Made by a program: the position numbers and the translations under genes. From assembly GCA_964610205.1 (NCBI GenBank), contig CAZSVI010000025.1, forward strand, positions 1 to 34,340: DNA of 34,340 nt. Direction: 5' to 3'. Under the pieces are notes generated by a model, which saw nothing but the letters and a program-made list of their open reading frames with translations, was not told the DNA's origin and made no database searches. Every line of letters starts with the position of its first letter. Within the stretch, counting starts at the first letter, position 1. This DNA comes from CAZSVI01 sp964610205 (GTDB lineage: Bacteria > Bacillota > Clostridia > DSM-8532). This document shows positions 8,826-16,868 of this stretch, piece by piece.

Positions 8826-8847
8826 TGTAAAAATTTATATTTTTACA
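8826..8847. promoter_or_regulatory. Palindrome in the divergent regulatory region (candidate operator)
   Basis: TGTAAAAAT and ATTTTTACA form a perfect 9-bp inverted repeat with a 4-bp spacer, in the 178-bp A/T-rich gap between the ABC operon and the YesN/YesM genes. It is a candidate binding site for the AraC-type regulator next door. A/T-rich palindromes arise easily by chance. I could not assign convincing -35/-10 boxes in this gap. Confidence 0.35.
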
Positions 8848-8918
8848 TGATATATTAATAAAAAGGTCAAAATATCTATAAATTTGTTCAAAAAATAAAA
8901 AACGAGGGGGTATTATTT

Positions 8919-10499
8919 ATGCTTAATGCACTGATTGTAGAAGATGAGGCAATTACAAGGGATGTTCTTCGAAATTACATACCCTGGAACAAATTGGGCA
9001 TTTCAGGCATAGAAGAAGCTGAGGACGGACAGAAAGCTATGGAGATTATTCAAAACTGGAAACCCGATATTATCCTCACAGATATAAAAATGCCTCGGGT
9101 GAACGGAATAGAATTTGCCTCCGCTATTAGAGAAAAATATCCTGATTGTAAAATAATTTTTTTAAGCAGTTATTCCGACAAGGAATATATGAAATCTGCG
9201 ATAAAGCTTAAAGCAGTAAACTACATAGAAAAACCAATAAATCTGGATGAAATTGCAGAGGTTTTAACAAATGCAATTTCTGAATATAACAGGGAAAAAC
9301 AGGATAAAGATTATCGAGATAAATATTTAATGGATTATTTATGTCTTGAGCTGACAAAAAGTTCAATGGATATGGAATCAATTTATCCAGAAATCAAAAA
9401 AATAAACCTGAGTTTTACAGAGGGCGGTGAGTATGTATGCGTTATAATCAGGCACATACCCCAAAGTATAGAAGATACTGAAGAGAGTATAACATACAAA
9501 ACTAATATAGAACATGAACTTGAAATGGTATTTGATAAGCTGAAGTATAAATATATAATGGGACAAAGAGGAGATGACTTCATCTTATTTTTTTTGTATA
9601 ATTGTTTATATAATGAAAACATGAATATATTATCATTACTGGGTGCTTTTTTAAAAAACGCTAAGGAGCATTACGGAGACACAAATCGGTTTCTTATTGC
9701 TATAGGGCAAAATATCATCGGTCTGAAAAATATTCATCTTACCTATCAAACAGCGGTCACCACTCTGCACAGGCAGTTTTATGCCCTCTGCGATAATAGT
9801 ATAGCATTATATAAGGAAGATAATGGTAAATCATACATATTTAATGAAAATAACTATTCACTGATTGCCGATTATCTTAAGCAAGAGAAAAAAAATGAAG
9901 TAATATCTTTAATTAAAAGAATAACAGGTGAAATTAAAAAATACAGGAATACTCAACCGGAATATGTTAAAAGCATATTTTTTGAAATAATATTAATTAT
10001 ATCTAAATTCGCTGAAAATAGGAATGTTCAGTTATTGAAGGAAGAATGCAGCTATATCCTTGATTTAGTTTCAAAAGCAAATACTCTTAATGAAATTGAA
10101 ACTAATATTATCGACCTCATTACATCTATTATGGCAAATATGCAAAGCGATTGCACCAACGGAGACATCTCAATAAAAATAACACGTTATATTCAAGATA
10201 ATTTTTCTTGTGAAAATCTTTCAATAAACTCTATAGCCGAGAGCCTTTATCTCACACCCACATATATTTGTGCGCTTTTTAAAAAATCAACAGGAAAAAC
10301 AATTAATCAATACGTAACTGAGGTAAGGATGGAAAAAGCCAAGGAGTATCTTAAAATAGGGAATAGCAAACTAAACGACGTAGCCAGAAAGGTAGGTTAT
10401 GTTGATGGAAAATACTTTTCAAAGGTATTTGACAAACTAGTGGGCATGAAACCAAGAGAATACAGGGAGATACATCGCTATGAATTCAAAAATGTTTAG
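8919..10499 (+). CDS. YesN-type response regulator (receiver + AraC-family HTH)
   Basis: 526 residues. Residues 1-120 are a CheY-like receiver: acidic pocket E8/D9, phosphoacceptor Asp55 (LTDIKMP), Ser83 and Lys105 (YIEKP). A ~300-residue middle region follows, typical of YesN proteins and without clear motifs. The last ~100 residues are a double helix-turn-helix AraC domain (LSINSIAESLYLTPTYICAL; LNDVARKVGYVDGKYFSKVF; GMKPREYRE). GAGGGGG lies 9 bases before the ATG. The gene overlaps the downstream kinase gene by 20 bp. Such pairs normally activate an adjacent sugar ABC/glycosidase operon when the kinase senses its ligand. The divergent operon at 704-8740 is the obvious target; this is inferred from position. 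Confidence 0.93.
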   Translation: MLNALIVEDEAITRDVLRNYIPWNKLGISGIEEAEDGQKAMEIIQNWKPDIILTDIKMPRVNGIEFASAIREKYPDCKIIFLSSYSDKEYMKSAIKLKAVNYIEKPINLDEIAEVLTNAISEYNREKQDKDYRDKYLMDYLCLELTKSSMDMESIYPEIKKINLSFTEGGEYVCVIIRHIPQSIEDTEESITYKTNIEHELEMVFDKLKYKYIMGQRGDDFILFFLYNCLYNENMNILSLLGAFLKNAKEHYGDTNRFLIAIGQNIIGLKNIHLTYQTAVTTLHRQFYALCDNSIALYKEDNGKSYIFNENNYSLIADYLKQEKKNEVISLIKRITGEIKKYRNTQPEYVKSIFFEIILIISKFAENRNVQLLKEECSYILDLVSKANTLNEIETNIIDLITSIMANMQSDCTNGDISIKITRYIQDNFSCENLSINSIAESLYLTPTYICALFKKSTGKTINQYVTEVRMEKAKEYLKIGNSKLNDVARKVGYVDGKYFSKVFDKLVGMKPREYREIHRYEFKNV

Positions 10500-12297
10500 G
10501 GTGTTAACAGGTATTATAGACTCAACTACCATTCGTGTAAAGCTTATGATAATATATTTTATTCTTATTATGCTTCCACTTGGTTTTTTCACGTATACCA
10601 CCTATCTGAAGGTATCTGATATTATACTTACCCAAACACTTCAATCGGCATCCCAGGTTTTTAACGAAGGCATATCCATTCTTGTGAGAAATTTTGACAA
10701 CATGATAAACGTATCGGATATCATAACTCATGATACATTCATCCATGAAGCTTTATCCAATGATCCCGGCAATTATGATGCAAAACAACAATTTGCAGAC
10801 TATAATCATATTATAGAAATGTTATCATACTTAATGAGAAGTACAGATATCGATAGCGTAGAAATGTATGTCAACGATCAGTTTTATTATTCCGGCAACA
10901 ACAAAATCTTTTTAGGTATAAGACATATATCGGGGAACAACTGGTATAAAATTCTTTCAAGCAATGCCGATAATAGGTTATGGCTCTCCCCCTCCGACTT
11001 AACAGAAAATACTAATGGTGATATGAATGTTTTTTCATATGCCGGGATTATATATAATGTTAATATGCTGGAAAAAGTGTCGGCCGTTGTCAGGGTAAAT
11101 ATAAACAAGGAAAAAGTAACCAGCGTCCTCAATAATGCTTCACTTACAAAGAATAGCGTTGTATATATCACAGACGGCAATAATATTATTTTATCATCTT
11201 CCTTCGGTAACAGTTCAAATCAGACAAATGTCCATTCGATACCTCTGGAAAGCATAAAGCCGGGTGAATGGAGTGCTGTAAAATTAAATAACCAGAATTT
11301 GTATGTTAATTATAAACCAATAAGAAGTAACGGATGGTTTCTTGTATCAATTGTACCGCAAAAGGATGTCACAGCACTTGGATATTCTCTTATAAATGAG
11401 ATGCTTGCGTTAATGCTCTTTGTCGCAATGGTTTCGTATACGTTGGCATACCTGGCATCACATTCCAGTATTAAACGGCTTTCACTGCTCATTACTGAAA
11501 TGAGAAAAATAGAAAAGGGATGTCTGGATGTATCACTGAAAAAGAAGGGTAATGATGAAATTGGTGAACTAATGGGGGCCTTCAATAAAATGGTAACCAG
11601 AATGTCCGTTCTGGTTGACGAGCAATTCAAAATGGGTCAGGAAGTAAAGAACGCCGAGTTAAAAGCATTGCAAGCGCAAATAAATCCTCATTTTCTTTAC
11701 AATTCACTTGACCTTATTAACTGCATAGCCATAAAAAATAATATTACAGAAATTGTTAAAATGGTAAATGCTCTCGCCAAATTCTATAAAATCAGTCTAA
11801 GCTATGGAATGGATATAATACCGATCAGAGACGAGATTAGCCACATTACGTTATACATACAGATACAGAATATGAGATTTCAGAACAGAATCGCTTACGA
11901 AATCAACATAAATAAAGAAATTATAAATCATACAATATTAAAAATGATTCTCCAGCCTATAGTAGAAAATTCAATTCTCCATGGAATTCTGGAAAAAGAA
12001 AGCAAATCCGGGATCATAAAAGTCACCGGAAAGAGGGAGGAAAACACAATATTGTTGCTTATTGAAGATAATGGCATTGGAATGTCTGAAGAAAAAGTCA
12101 GGAGCCTGCTATTAAAGGGAAAATCCAGCAATAACCGTGGTTATGGAATAAAGAACACTAATGAACGGATAAAGCTGTACTATGGCAGCAAGTATGGTTT
12201 ATTCTATAGAAGCGAACTGGGAAAGGGTACAATAGCCGAGGTGCGTATACCTCTTCAATCCTCATGTATTCTACAATTAGATGAGGATATTTCTTAA
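10480..12297 (+). CDS. YesM-type sensor histidine kinase
   Basis: 605 residues. There is an N-terminal membrane helix (LMIIYFILIMLPLGFFTYTT part), a large extracytoplasmic Cache-like sensor region to about residue 300, and a second membrane helix (ALMLFVAMVSYTLAYLA). A HAMP region follows (ITEMRKIEKGCLDVSLKKKG), then the His-kinase motif with phosphoacceptor His404 (LQAQINPHFLYNSLDLINCI) and a HATPase domain with the N box QPIVENSILHG and G box DNGIGMSEEKV. This is the LytS/YesM class. It overlaps the response regulator gene and is surely its partner. The outside sensor domain presumably binds the sugar, or a binding-protein complex, of the neighbouring transport operon. Confidence 0.93.
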   Translation: MNSKMFRVLTGIIDSTTIRVKLMIIYFILIMLPLGFFTYTTYLKVSDIILTQTLQSASQVFNEGISILVRNFDNMINVSDIITHDTFIHEALSNDPGNYDAKQQFADYNHIIEMLSYLMRSTDIDSVEMYVNDQFYYSGNNKIFLGIRHISGNNWYKILSSNADNRLWLSPSDLTENTNGDMNVFSYAGIIYNVNMLEKVSAVVRVNINKEKVTSVLNNASLTKNSVVYITDGNNIILSSSFGNSSNQTNVHSIPLESIKPGEWSAVKLNNQNLYVNYKPIRSNGWFLVSIVPQKDVTALGYSLINEMLALMLFVAMVSYTLAYLASHSSIKRLSLLITEMRKIEKGCLDVSLKKKGNDEIGELMGAFNKMVTRMSVLVDEQFKMGQEVKNAELKALQAQINPHFLYNSLDLINCIAIKNNITEIVKMVNALAKFYKISLSYGMDIIPIRDEISHITLYIQIQNMRFQNRIAYEININKEIINHTILKMILQPIVENSILHGILEKESKSGIIKVTGKREENTILLLIEDNGIGMSEEKVRSLLLKGKSSNNRGYGIKNTNERIKLYYGSKYGLFYRSELGKGTIAEVRIPLQSSCILQLDEDIS

Positions 12298-12380
12298 TGA
12301 ATGTCATTACTTTAATATAATATTTTGATCTAACATAAGCTTAAATCACATAAAATCATATGTCATGTTTCTTTTTTTAA

Positions 12381-12410
12381 TTGCAGGCTAATGTTGTGCT
12401 GTGTTATAAT
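12381..12410 (+). promoter_or_regulatory. Promoter of the Mrp/Mbh-type antiporter operon
   Basis: A perfect TATAAT at 12405-12410, preceded by TGT (extended -10), lies 18 bp after TTGCAG at 12381-12386. Transcription would begin near 12417, leaving a leader of about 240 nt before the first antiporter gene, and that leader holds the structured element at 12532-12625. The rest of 12298-12531 is A/T-rich with no recognisable gene. Confidence 0.6.
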
Positions 12411-12531
12411 ACTACTACACCGCAATGTCCTGATATACCGGGAAACTATTACATGTTTTTTAAATATACTAAAAATTCATTTAATAGGTTTTTCAAAAAA
12501 TAAAGTCATTTTGTGTGTTTTCAGTGAACTC

Positions 12532-12625
12532 GTTCAGCAAAGCTGAACATCGGGGCTTAAGATGGAGACTCTACTCCACCTGAGGTTTGTAATCGGAACC
12601 TCCGCTTATAAAAGTGGGGTCTTGA
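12532..12625 (+). ncRNA. Structured multibranch RNA element: leader/riboswitch candidate or IS605-type right-end (omega RNA-like) relic
   Basis: A hairpin GTTCAGC-AAA-GCTGAAC (12532-12548) is followed by a closed multibranch fold. The closing stem is TTAAGA (12557-12562) with TCTTGA (12620-12625, one G-U). Inside it are three hairpins: TGGAG/CTCCA (12563-12578), GAGGTT/AACCTC (12582-12602) and CCGCTT/AAGTGG with a 4-nt loop (12602-12617; the last base of one stem overlaps the first of the next). The fold ends ~30 nt before the mrpE start codon. Two readings are open: a cis-regulatory leader (ion riboswitches are known for Na+ transport genes), or a stranded right end of an IS200/IS605 tnpB element, whose RNA ends I recall as having similar hairpin series. 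No tnpB is present nearby. Confidence 0.55.
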
Positions 12626-12656
12626 AATTTTAATAAAATCAAATGATTGGTGATTT

Positions 12657-13148
12657 ATGCGAAGAATATTATATTATTTTGAGACCGTTCTTATTTTTAC
12701 CCTCATATGGGTAGTATTAAATGAAAAGGCCGATCTTATCCGAATTGTTACAGGCATCGGAGTATCTTTTATTGCGATTTTTTTCACAAATTATTATCTT
12801 TTACTGGAAGATTACAGAACCTCATATACTATTGATATCCTGTCGATTTTAAAATACTTTGTTTTTCTGGCATTTCAGATATATAAGTCCGGAATCTCAT
12901 CCATCCGGGTGATAATAAATGGAGACGGCAAAGTGAAGATCACGGAATTTGAATCCATCCTATCCGACGATTTACCGCTGTGCCTTCTGGCCAACGCAAT
13001 TACATTAACACCCGGAACCGTAACCATTGACAAGATGAATCATAAGCTTAAAATCCTTCATTTCGATCTGACTGATGATGATTCAGAAACGGAGCGTTAC
13101 AGTGTGCTGTATAAATTTGAAAGTATATTGAAAAGGAAAGTGGAATGA
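12657..13148 (+). CDS. mrpE: Na+/H+ antiporter subunit E (MrpE/MnhE; MbhA-like)
   Basis: 163 residues. Two N-terminal membrane helices (ILYYFETVLIFTLIWVVLN; a second around IVTGIGVSFIAIFFTNYYLL) are followed by a cytoplasmic domain with the family block SILKYFVFLAFQIYKS. The conserved LLANAITLTPGTVTID motif of MrpE is present. It is the first gene of an eight-gene cluster. A GGTGAT sequence just before the ATG serves as ribosome site. It overlaps the next gene by ATGA, implying translational coupling. MrpE is a small structural subunit of the multi-subunit cation/proton antiporter. Confidence 0.92.
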   Translation: MRRILYYFETVLIFTLIWVVLNEKADLIRIVTGIGVSFIAIFFTNYYLLLEDYRTSYTIDILSILKYFVFLAFQIYKSGISSIRVIINGDGKVKITEFESILSDDLPLCLLANAITLTPGTVTIDKMNHKLKILHFDLTDDDSETERYSVLYKFESILKRKVE

Positions 13149-13405
13149 ATTTTTGGAGCATTGTTATTACAATACTTGCAATATTTGTTGTATTGGTTGT
13201 TGTACGGGTTATAATGGGACCGACCATATGGGATCGTCTTCTTGGACTGAATATGATCTCTTCAAAAATCATTGTGTCCATTGTAATTCTGGCCGTATTG
13301 CTGGATAAATCCTTTTTGCTGGATATTGCGCTTGTTTATGCTGTCCTTGGCTTTCTGGGTACGGTTTTAATTGCCAGATTCATCGAAAGGAGCGGAAATC
13401 TGTGA
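13145..13405 (+). CDS. mrpF: Na+/H+ antiporter subunit F (MrpF; MbhB-like)
   Basis: 86 residues with three predicted membrane helices, the normal size for MrpF. The family core is visible as VRVIMGPTIWDRLLGLNMIS (GPT..DR..), followed by DKSFLLDIALVYAVLGFLGT, which carries the membrane Asp conserved in MrpF. AGGAAAG precedes the ATG. The stop overlaps the GTG start of mrpG by 4 bp. Confidence 0.93.
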   Translation: MNFWSIVITILAIFVVLVVVRVIMGPTIWDRLLGLNMISSKIIVSIVILAVLLDKSFLLDIALVYAVLGFLGTVLIARFIERSGNL

Positions 13406-13710
13406 TACTGTATATACTGTCCGTGTTATTTACCATGGTGGCATTGATATTCATGCTTTTGGGGATAGTCGGTTTATTCAGGTTTAAAGATTTCTATTCA
13501 AGGATACTGATTAGTTCCAAGGTGGAAACCGTCGGGTTTATCACTATCATGACAGGAGTCATGCTTTATTCCGGGTTCACCTGGTTTAGTCTGAAAGTAT
13601 TGCTGATATTAATCATCGCTCTGTTAACCAATCCTCTTTCCACTCATGCCATAGCAAGGTCAGCATTTATAAGCGGATATAAAATAAAAAGGGAGGAAAA
13701 AAATGGCTGA
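13402..13710 (+). CDS. mrpG: Na+/H+ antiporter subunit G (MrpG; MbhC-like), GTG start
   Basis: 102 residues and three membrane helices. Typical MrpG features are LLGIVGLFRFKDFYSRILIS (the G..RF.D...R block), the GFITIMTGVML helix, and LTNPLSTHAIARSA near the C-terminus. The GTG start is embedded in the stop of mrpF (GTGA). The C-terminus is basic (GYKIKREEKNG) and overlaps the next gene by 8 bp. Confidence 0.92.
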   Translation: MILYILSVLFTMVALIFMLLGIVGLFRFKDFYSRILISSKVETVGFITIMTGVMLYSGFTWFSLKVLLILIIALLTNPLSTHAIARSAFISGYKIKREEKNG

Positions 13711-14266
13711 AAAGATTTTTCTGATCCTGTTGATTATACTCGCCATCATATCTTTAAATACCACGAAACTCAGAAGAGCGGTTATTTATCTTGGCCTTTT
13801 TTCTCTTGCCGGCTCATTTACGTATCTTCTGTACGGCGCTCCGGATGTGGCAATAGCTGAAGCCGTCATTGGCAGCGGAATCGCGACGGTACTGTATCTG
13901 GTTGCAATAAAAAGATATCAGGTTTTTACAATTTATTTCCTCCATAATGGGGATTACGAATATTGCGATCCTTTAATAAAAAGAGAACACTCAAGGCTGA
14001 TAAAGGGTATTGAAAACCTTATCGCCGGGAAAGAACTTGAACCCCATACAATATCGACAATGGAAGATTCCCGTTATATACTTTCGCATAAGGAATATGA
14101 CCTTCTTGTTGAACCGGGGAAGGACGAAGTGTGCATTTACGGCTTCTCCGAGGATTATCATCTGGATGATATTGAAAAACTTACAACCGGTAAAAAATAT
14201 AAAAATTTAAATATAATCGTTATCCGATGCGGAGAAGAGGTGATTCCCAATGCGCAGATGGATTGA
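13703..14266 (+). CDS. mbhD: MbhD-like subunit (DUF4040, MrpA C-terminal homologue) with appended soluble domain
   Basis: 187 residues. The first ~80 are the MbhD/MrpA C-terminal module: one helix (IFLILLIILAIISL), then RRAVIYLGLFSLAGSFTYLL, then APDVAIAEAVIGSGIATVLY with the family PDVA.tEa motif whose acidic residue is thought to line the ion path. Stand-alone MbhD proteins usually end about here. This one continues for ~105 hydrophilic residues, with the strand-helix pattern of a small folded cytoplasmic domain (SRYILSHKEYDLLVEP, DEVCIYGFSEDYHLDDIEKL, NLNIIVIRCGEEV). I do not recognise the extension. A GGGAGG sequence precedes the ATG, and the gene overlaps the next by 17 bp. Confidence 0.85.
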   Translation: MAEKIFLILLIILAIISLNTTKLRRAVIYLGLFSLAGSFTYLLYGAPDVAIAEAVIGSGIATVLYLVAIKRYQVFTIYFLHNGDYEYCDPLIKREHSRLIKGIENLIAGKELEPHTISTMEDSRYILSHKEYDLLVEPGKDEVCIYGFSEDYHLDDIEKLTTGKKYKNLNIIVIRCGEEVIPNAQMD

Positions 14267-14510
14267 AGCTCTATTCTGTGTAGCAGTGGCGGTTTTCGTT
14301 CTTCATGTTTATACGGACACCCGTATAGTATCCGACGGACTATTAGCGGAATACTACATTCATAATTTTATCCGGGATACCGGAGCCTTGAACGGTGTAA
14401 CCGCTATATATCTGAATTACAGAGTATTTGACAGTATATTTGAAACTTTAATGCTGCTTGTAAGCGTAACCGCTGTTATATACTTTTCATGGAGGAGGGA
14501 AAATGAGTAA
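14250..14510 (+). CDS. mbhE: MbhE-like subunit (MrpA C-terminal end homologue)
   Basis: 86 residues. It has an N-terminal helix (IEALFCVAVAVFVLHVY), a loop with AEYYIHNFIRDTGALNGVTA, then IYLNYRVFDSIFETLMLLVSV and a basic end. The YI.N...D.G..N.V..I...YR.FDT.gE pattern is that of MbhE and of the last part of MrpA. It stands between the MbhD-like gene and mrpB, exactly as in the Pyrococcus mbh order. The stop overlaps mrpB by 8 bp. Confidence 0.85.
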   Translation: MRRWIEALFCVAVAVFVLHVYTDTRIVSDGLLAEYYIHNFIRDTGALNGVTAIYLNYRVFDSIFETLMLLVSVTAVIYFSWRRENE

Positions 14511-14889
14511 TTCTCAGATTATCGCACGCATGACAGGTCTTTTATACCCTTTTATAATACTGTTTGGCTTTTATATTATTCTTAACGGCCATGTAACACC
14601 GGGAGGGGGATTTCAGGGCGGCGCCGTACTGGCTTCGGTTTTCATCAGCAGATACCTGGTCTATCCCTATCAGGATTTCAAAATACACTCCCTGCAGATT
14701 TTTGAAAAGATATTCTTTATATGTATTATTCTGATGCCCGTCTTGCTCTTGTTTTCATTAAACGGTAGGTATACGGAGCATCTGAATACGTATTATCTCA
14801 TACTGATGAACCTTGTGATTGGTTTAAAAGTCTGCTCGGGACTGACCATTATATTCTTCCGGTTTGTGTTTCATGAAGGTGGCAAATAA
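14503..14889 (+). CDS. mrpB: Na+/H+ antiporter subunit B (MrpB; MbhF-like)
   Basis: 128 residues with four membrane helices. The hallmark GHVTPGGGFQGGAVLAS of MrpB is present near residue 28, preceded by LYPFIILFGFYIILN. A GGAGGAGGG Shine-Dalgarno lies inside the end of the preceding gene. The stop codon shares one base with the start of mrpC. Confidence 0.94.
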   Translation: MSNSQIIARMTGLLYPFIILFGFYIILNGHVTPGGGFQGGAVLASVFISRYLVYPYQDFKIHSLQIFEKIFFICIILMPVLLLFSLNGRYTEHLNTYYLILMNLVIGLKVCSGLTIIFFRFVFHEGGK

Positions 14890-15242
14890 TGATAAATTTT
14901 ATTATTGGGGAAAACATTTCAATACTTCTGTTTTTTATAGGCGTATATGGTCTTATTGCGAGAAGAAATATCGTTAAATCAATTATTTCTATCGGGATAA
15001 TGCAGGCAGCCGTTATTTTGTATTTTCTTTCGGCGGATTCGCCTGAAAACAGCATTCCTCCAATAGGTGATGTCACCGATACCATCAGTATCGTTACCGA
15101 CCCGCTGCCACAGGCTCTTATGATTACGGATATAGTCATTGGAGTCGGTGTAACAGCCGCGGCGCTGACCATGTTTATTCATTTATATCATAAGTACGGT
15201 ACAACCAATTGGTTGAAAGCAAAAGTGAGAAGGATGAAATAA
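14889..15242 (+). CDS. mrpC: Na+/H+ antiporter subunit C (MrpC/NuoK-like; MbhG-like)
   Basis: 117 residues with three membrane helices, homologous to complex I subunit NuoK. The pattern GVYGLIARRNIVKSIISIGI is the NuoK/MrpC helix-loop region, and DPLPQALMITDIVIGVGVTA is the conserved third helix with its DPL.QALvLTAIVIG-like motif. It has a short basic C-terminus and shares one base with the mrpD start. Confidence 0.94.
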   Translation: MINFIIGENISILLFFIGVYGLIARRNIVKSIISIGIMQAAVILYFLSADSPENSIPPIGDVTDTISIVTDPLPQALMITDIVIGVGVTAAALTMFIHLYHKYGTTNWLKAKVRRMK

Positions 15243-16840
15243 TGATTGATTTATTCTGGCTTATACTGATACCGATAACTGTGGCAACAGCAGCCATGCT
15301 GCTGCCATACAAGACGGCAAGAGCTGTTATGCTTCTGCTTCAGGTTTTCATGGTTATCATATCATTTATCAGTTTTCTGTATGTAAAAACAAATGGTACC
15401 GTGGTTTCCAACATCGGAGGATGGCCTGATTACGTAGGTATCGCATTACGCGCTGACTTGATCGCTATGGTTATGGTTCTGGTTACTACGGTTCTGTTTC
15501 TGTTTATGGTACTGTTCAACATAATCAGAGAGTATGTGAATAACCTCTTTCTGTTTTTATTTACCGTCATGGAAGGACTGATGATTGGGATATTCCTTTC
15601 CAACGACTTGTTTAACATTTTTGTGCTGGTGGAGGTGTCCACTGTAATCATCAGTATTCTCATTATGTTTAAAAAAGACAGCCGTTCCATCTATGACGGC
15701 ATGCTTTACCTGCTTATCAATATAGTTTCCATGACATTCTTCCTGTTTGGTATCGGAATCCTGTATAAAACATTAGGGGTTATTGACTTTAACGGCATAA
15801 AGGAAGCGATTCCAAAGCTGAAACATATACATAGCCTTATTTTGCCTTATTCCCTTATTATAACCTCAGTCAGCCTGAAATCCGCATTAATGCCCTTATT
15901 CAGCTGGCTTCCTAAAGCACATGGCACACCCAGCGCCCCTTCGGTAGTATCAGCAATTTTATCGGGATTATATGTAAAAAGCGGATTATATTTATTTATC
16001 CGGATACAGGCTGTGTTTTCCCCGCAAATTGACACATCGGAACTGTTTCTTGTTTTGGGTTTTGTAACGGCAGTGATTGGATTTATGCTCGCCATCGCGC
16101 AAAAGGATCTGAAACTTATTCTGGCCTACCACACGGTTTCCCAGATTGGGCTTATTATGATGGGAATTAATATGAACAATCCACAGACTTACTTTGGGGG
16201 AATTTATCATATTATTAACCACGCGGTTTTCAAGTCCACGCTGTTTCTTACGGCTGGAATGATTATAGATGAATACAGAAGCAGGGATGTTTATAAAATC
16301 AATGGGGTACTAAAAAGAATGCCACTGGTATCCGTCGCGACAATCCTTGCCATTCTGGGCATAACCGGAGCTCCTTTTTTTAACGGCAGTATATCAAAAT
16401 ACTGGATTGCATACGGAGCCGCAGGAACCTGGGCCGAATACGGGCTGGTTCTTGTGAATCTCGGAACAGTGATTTCTTTTGTAAAATACTCCGGAATCTT
16501 TTTGGGCAGAAGCGCCTCTCATAAAAGCCGAACCCAGCCCATACGGAACATCATCGTGCTTGCAATGGGTATTATGTGTCTTCTGGGAGGCATATTGGGA
16601 GAATGGATGATTGATTATCTGTTTAATACCCGCCTTATTGTCGATCCTGCTTCTTATTTCATGAAAACCCTTGCCTTTATCGCAACCCTGGCAGCCGGCA
16701 TATTGATTTATCATGGCTGGCTTAAAAAGTCAAGAATTCTAAAAAACGCAAAAAGATTTGAATTCAGCTTTAACAGTATTTGTTTAGCGATTACAGTTTT
16801 TTTCACATTTATTCTTGTTTATCTGCGTGTAACACTGTAA
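15242..16840 (+). CDS. mrpD: Na+/H+ antiporter subunit D (MrpD/NuoN-like; MbhH-like)
   Basis: The frame is open to 15209, but the ATG at 15242 has AAGGA correctly placed and is preferred (532 residues). It is a ~14-helix antiporter-like subunit of the NuoL/M/N family. The transmembrane glutamate is in FNIFVLVEVSTVIIS, the helix-7 lysine in SVSLKSALMPLFSWLPKAHG, and a further lysine in GLYVKSGLYLF. The broken-helix region around AYHTVSQIGLIMMGI and FKSTLFLTAG is intact. This is the only large antiporter-type subunit in the cluster: there is no MrpA N-terminal part. A convergent rodA gene lies 28 bp downstream, so the operon ends here. Confidence 0.93.
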   Translation: MIDLFWLILIPITVATAAMLLPYKTARAVMLLLQVFMVIISFISFLYVKTNGTVVSNIGGWPDYVGIALRADLIAMVMVLVTTVLFLFMVLFNIIREYVNNLFLFLFTVMEGLMIGIFLSNDLFNIFVLVEVSTVIISILIMFKKDSRSIYDGMLYLLINIVSMTFFLFGIGILYKTLGVIDFNGIKEAIPKLKHIHSLILPYSLIITSVSLKSALMPLFSWLPKAHGTPSAPSVVSAILSGLYVKSGLYLFIRIQAVFSPQIDTSELFLVLGFVTAVIGFMLAIAQKDLKLILAYHTVSQIGLIMMGINMNNPQTYFGGIYHIINHAVFKSTLFLTAGMIIDEYRSRDVYKINGVLKRMPLVSVATILAILGITGAPFFNGSISKYWIAYGAAGTWAEYGLVLVNLGTVISFVKYSGIFLGRSASHKSRTQPIRNIIVLAMGIMCLLGGILGEWMIDYLFNTRLIVDPASYFMKTLAFIATLAAGILIYHGWLKKSRILKNAKRFEFSFNSICLAITVFFTFILVYLRVTL

Positions 16841-16868
16841 TGAATTGAATAACAGTCATATGAGCCTC

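Noticed and set aside
8765..8918. Divergent promoters with exact -35/-10 boxes
   Set aside because: The gap is so A/T-rich that many boxes can be drawn; none stands out enough to report as a promoter.
12295..12309. TAATGA/TCATTA 6-bp hairpin at the stop codon of the YesM kinase gene
   Set aside because: Too short and A/T-rich to call a terminator, with no U-tract.
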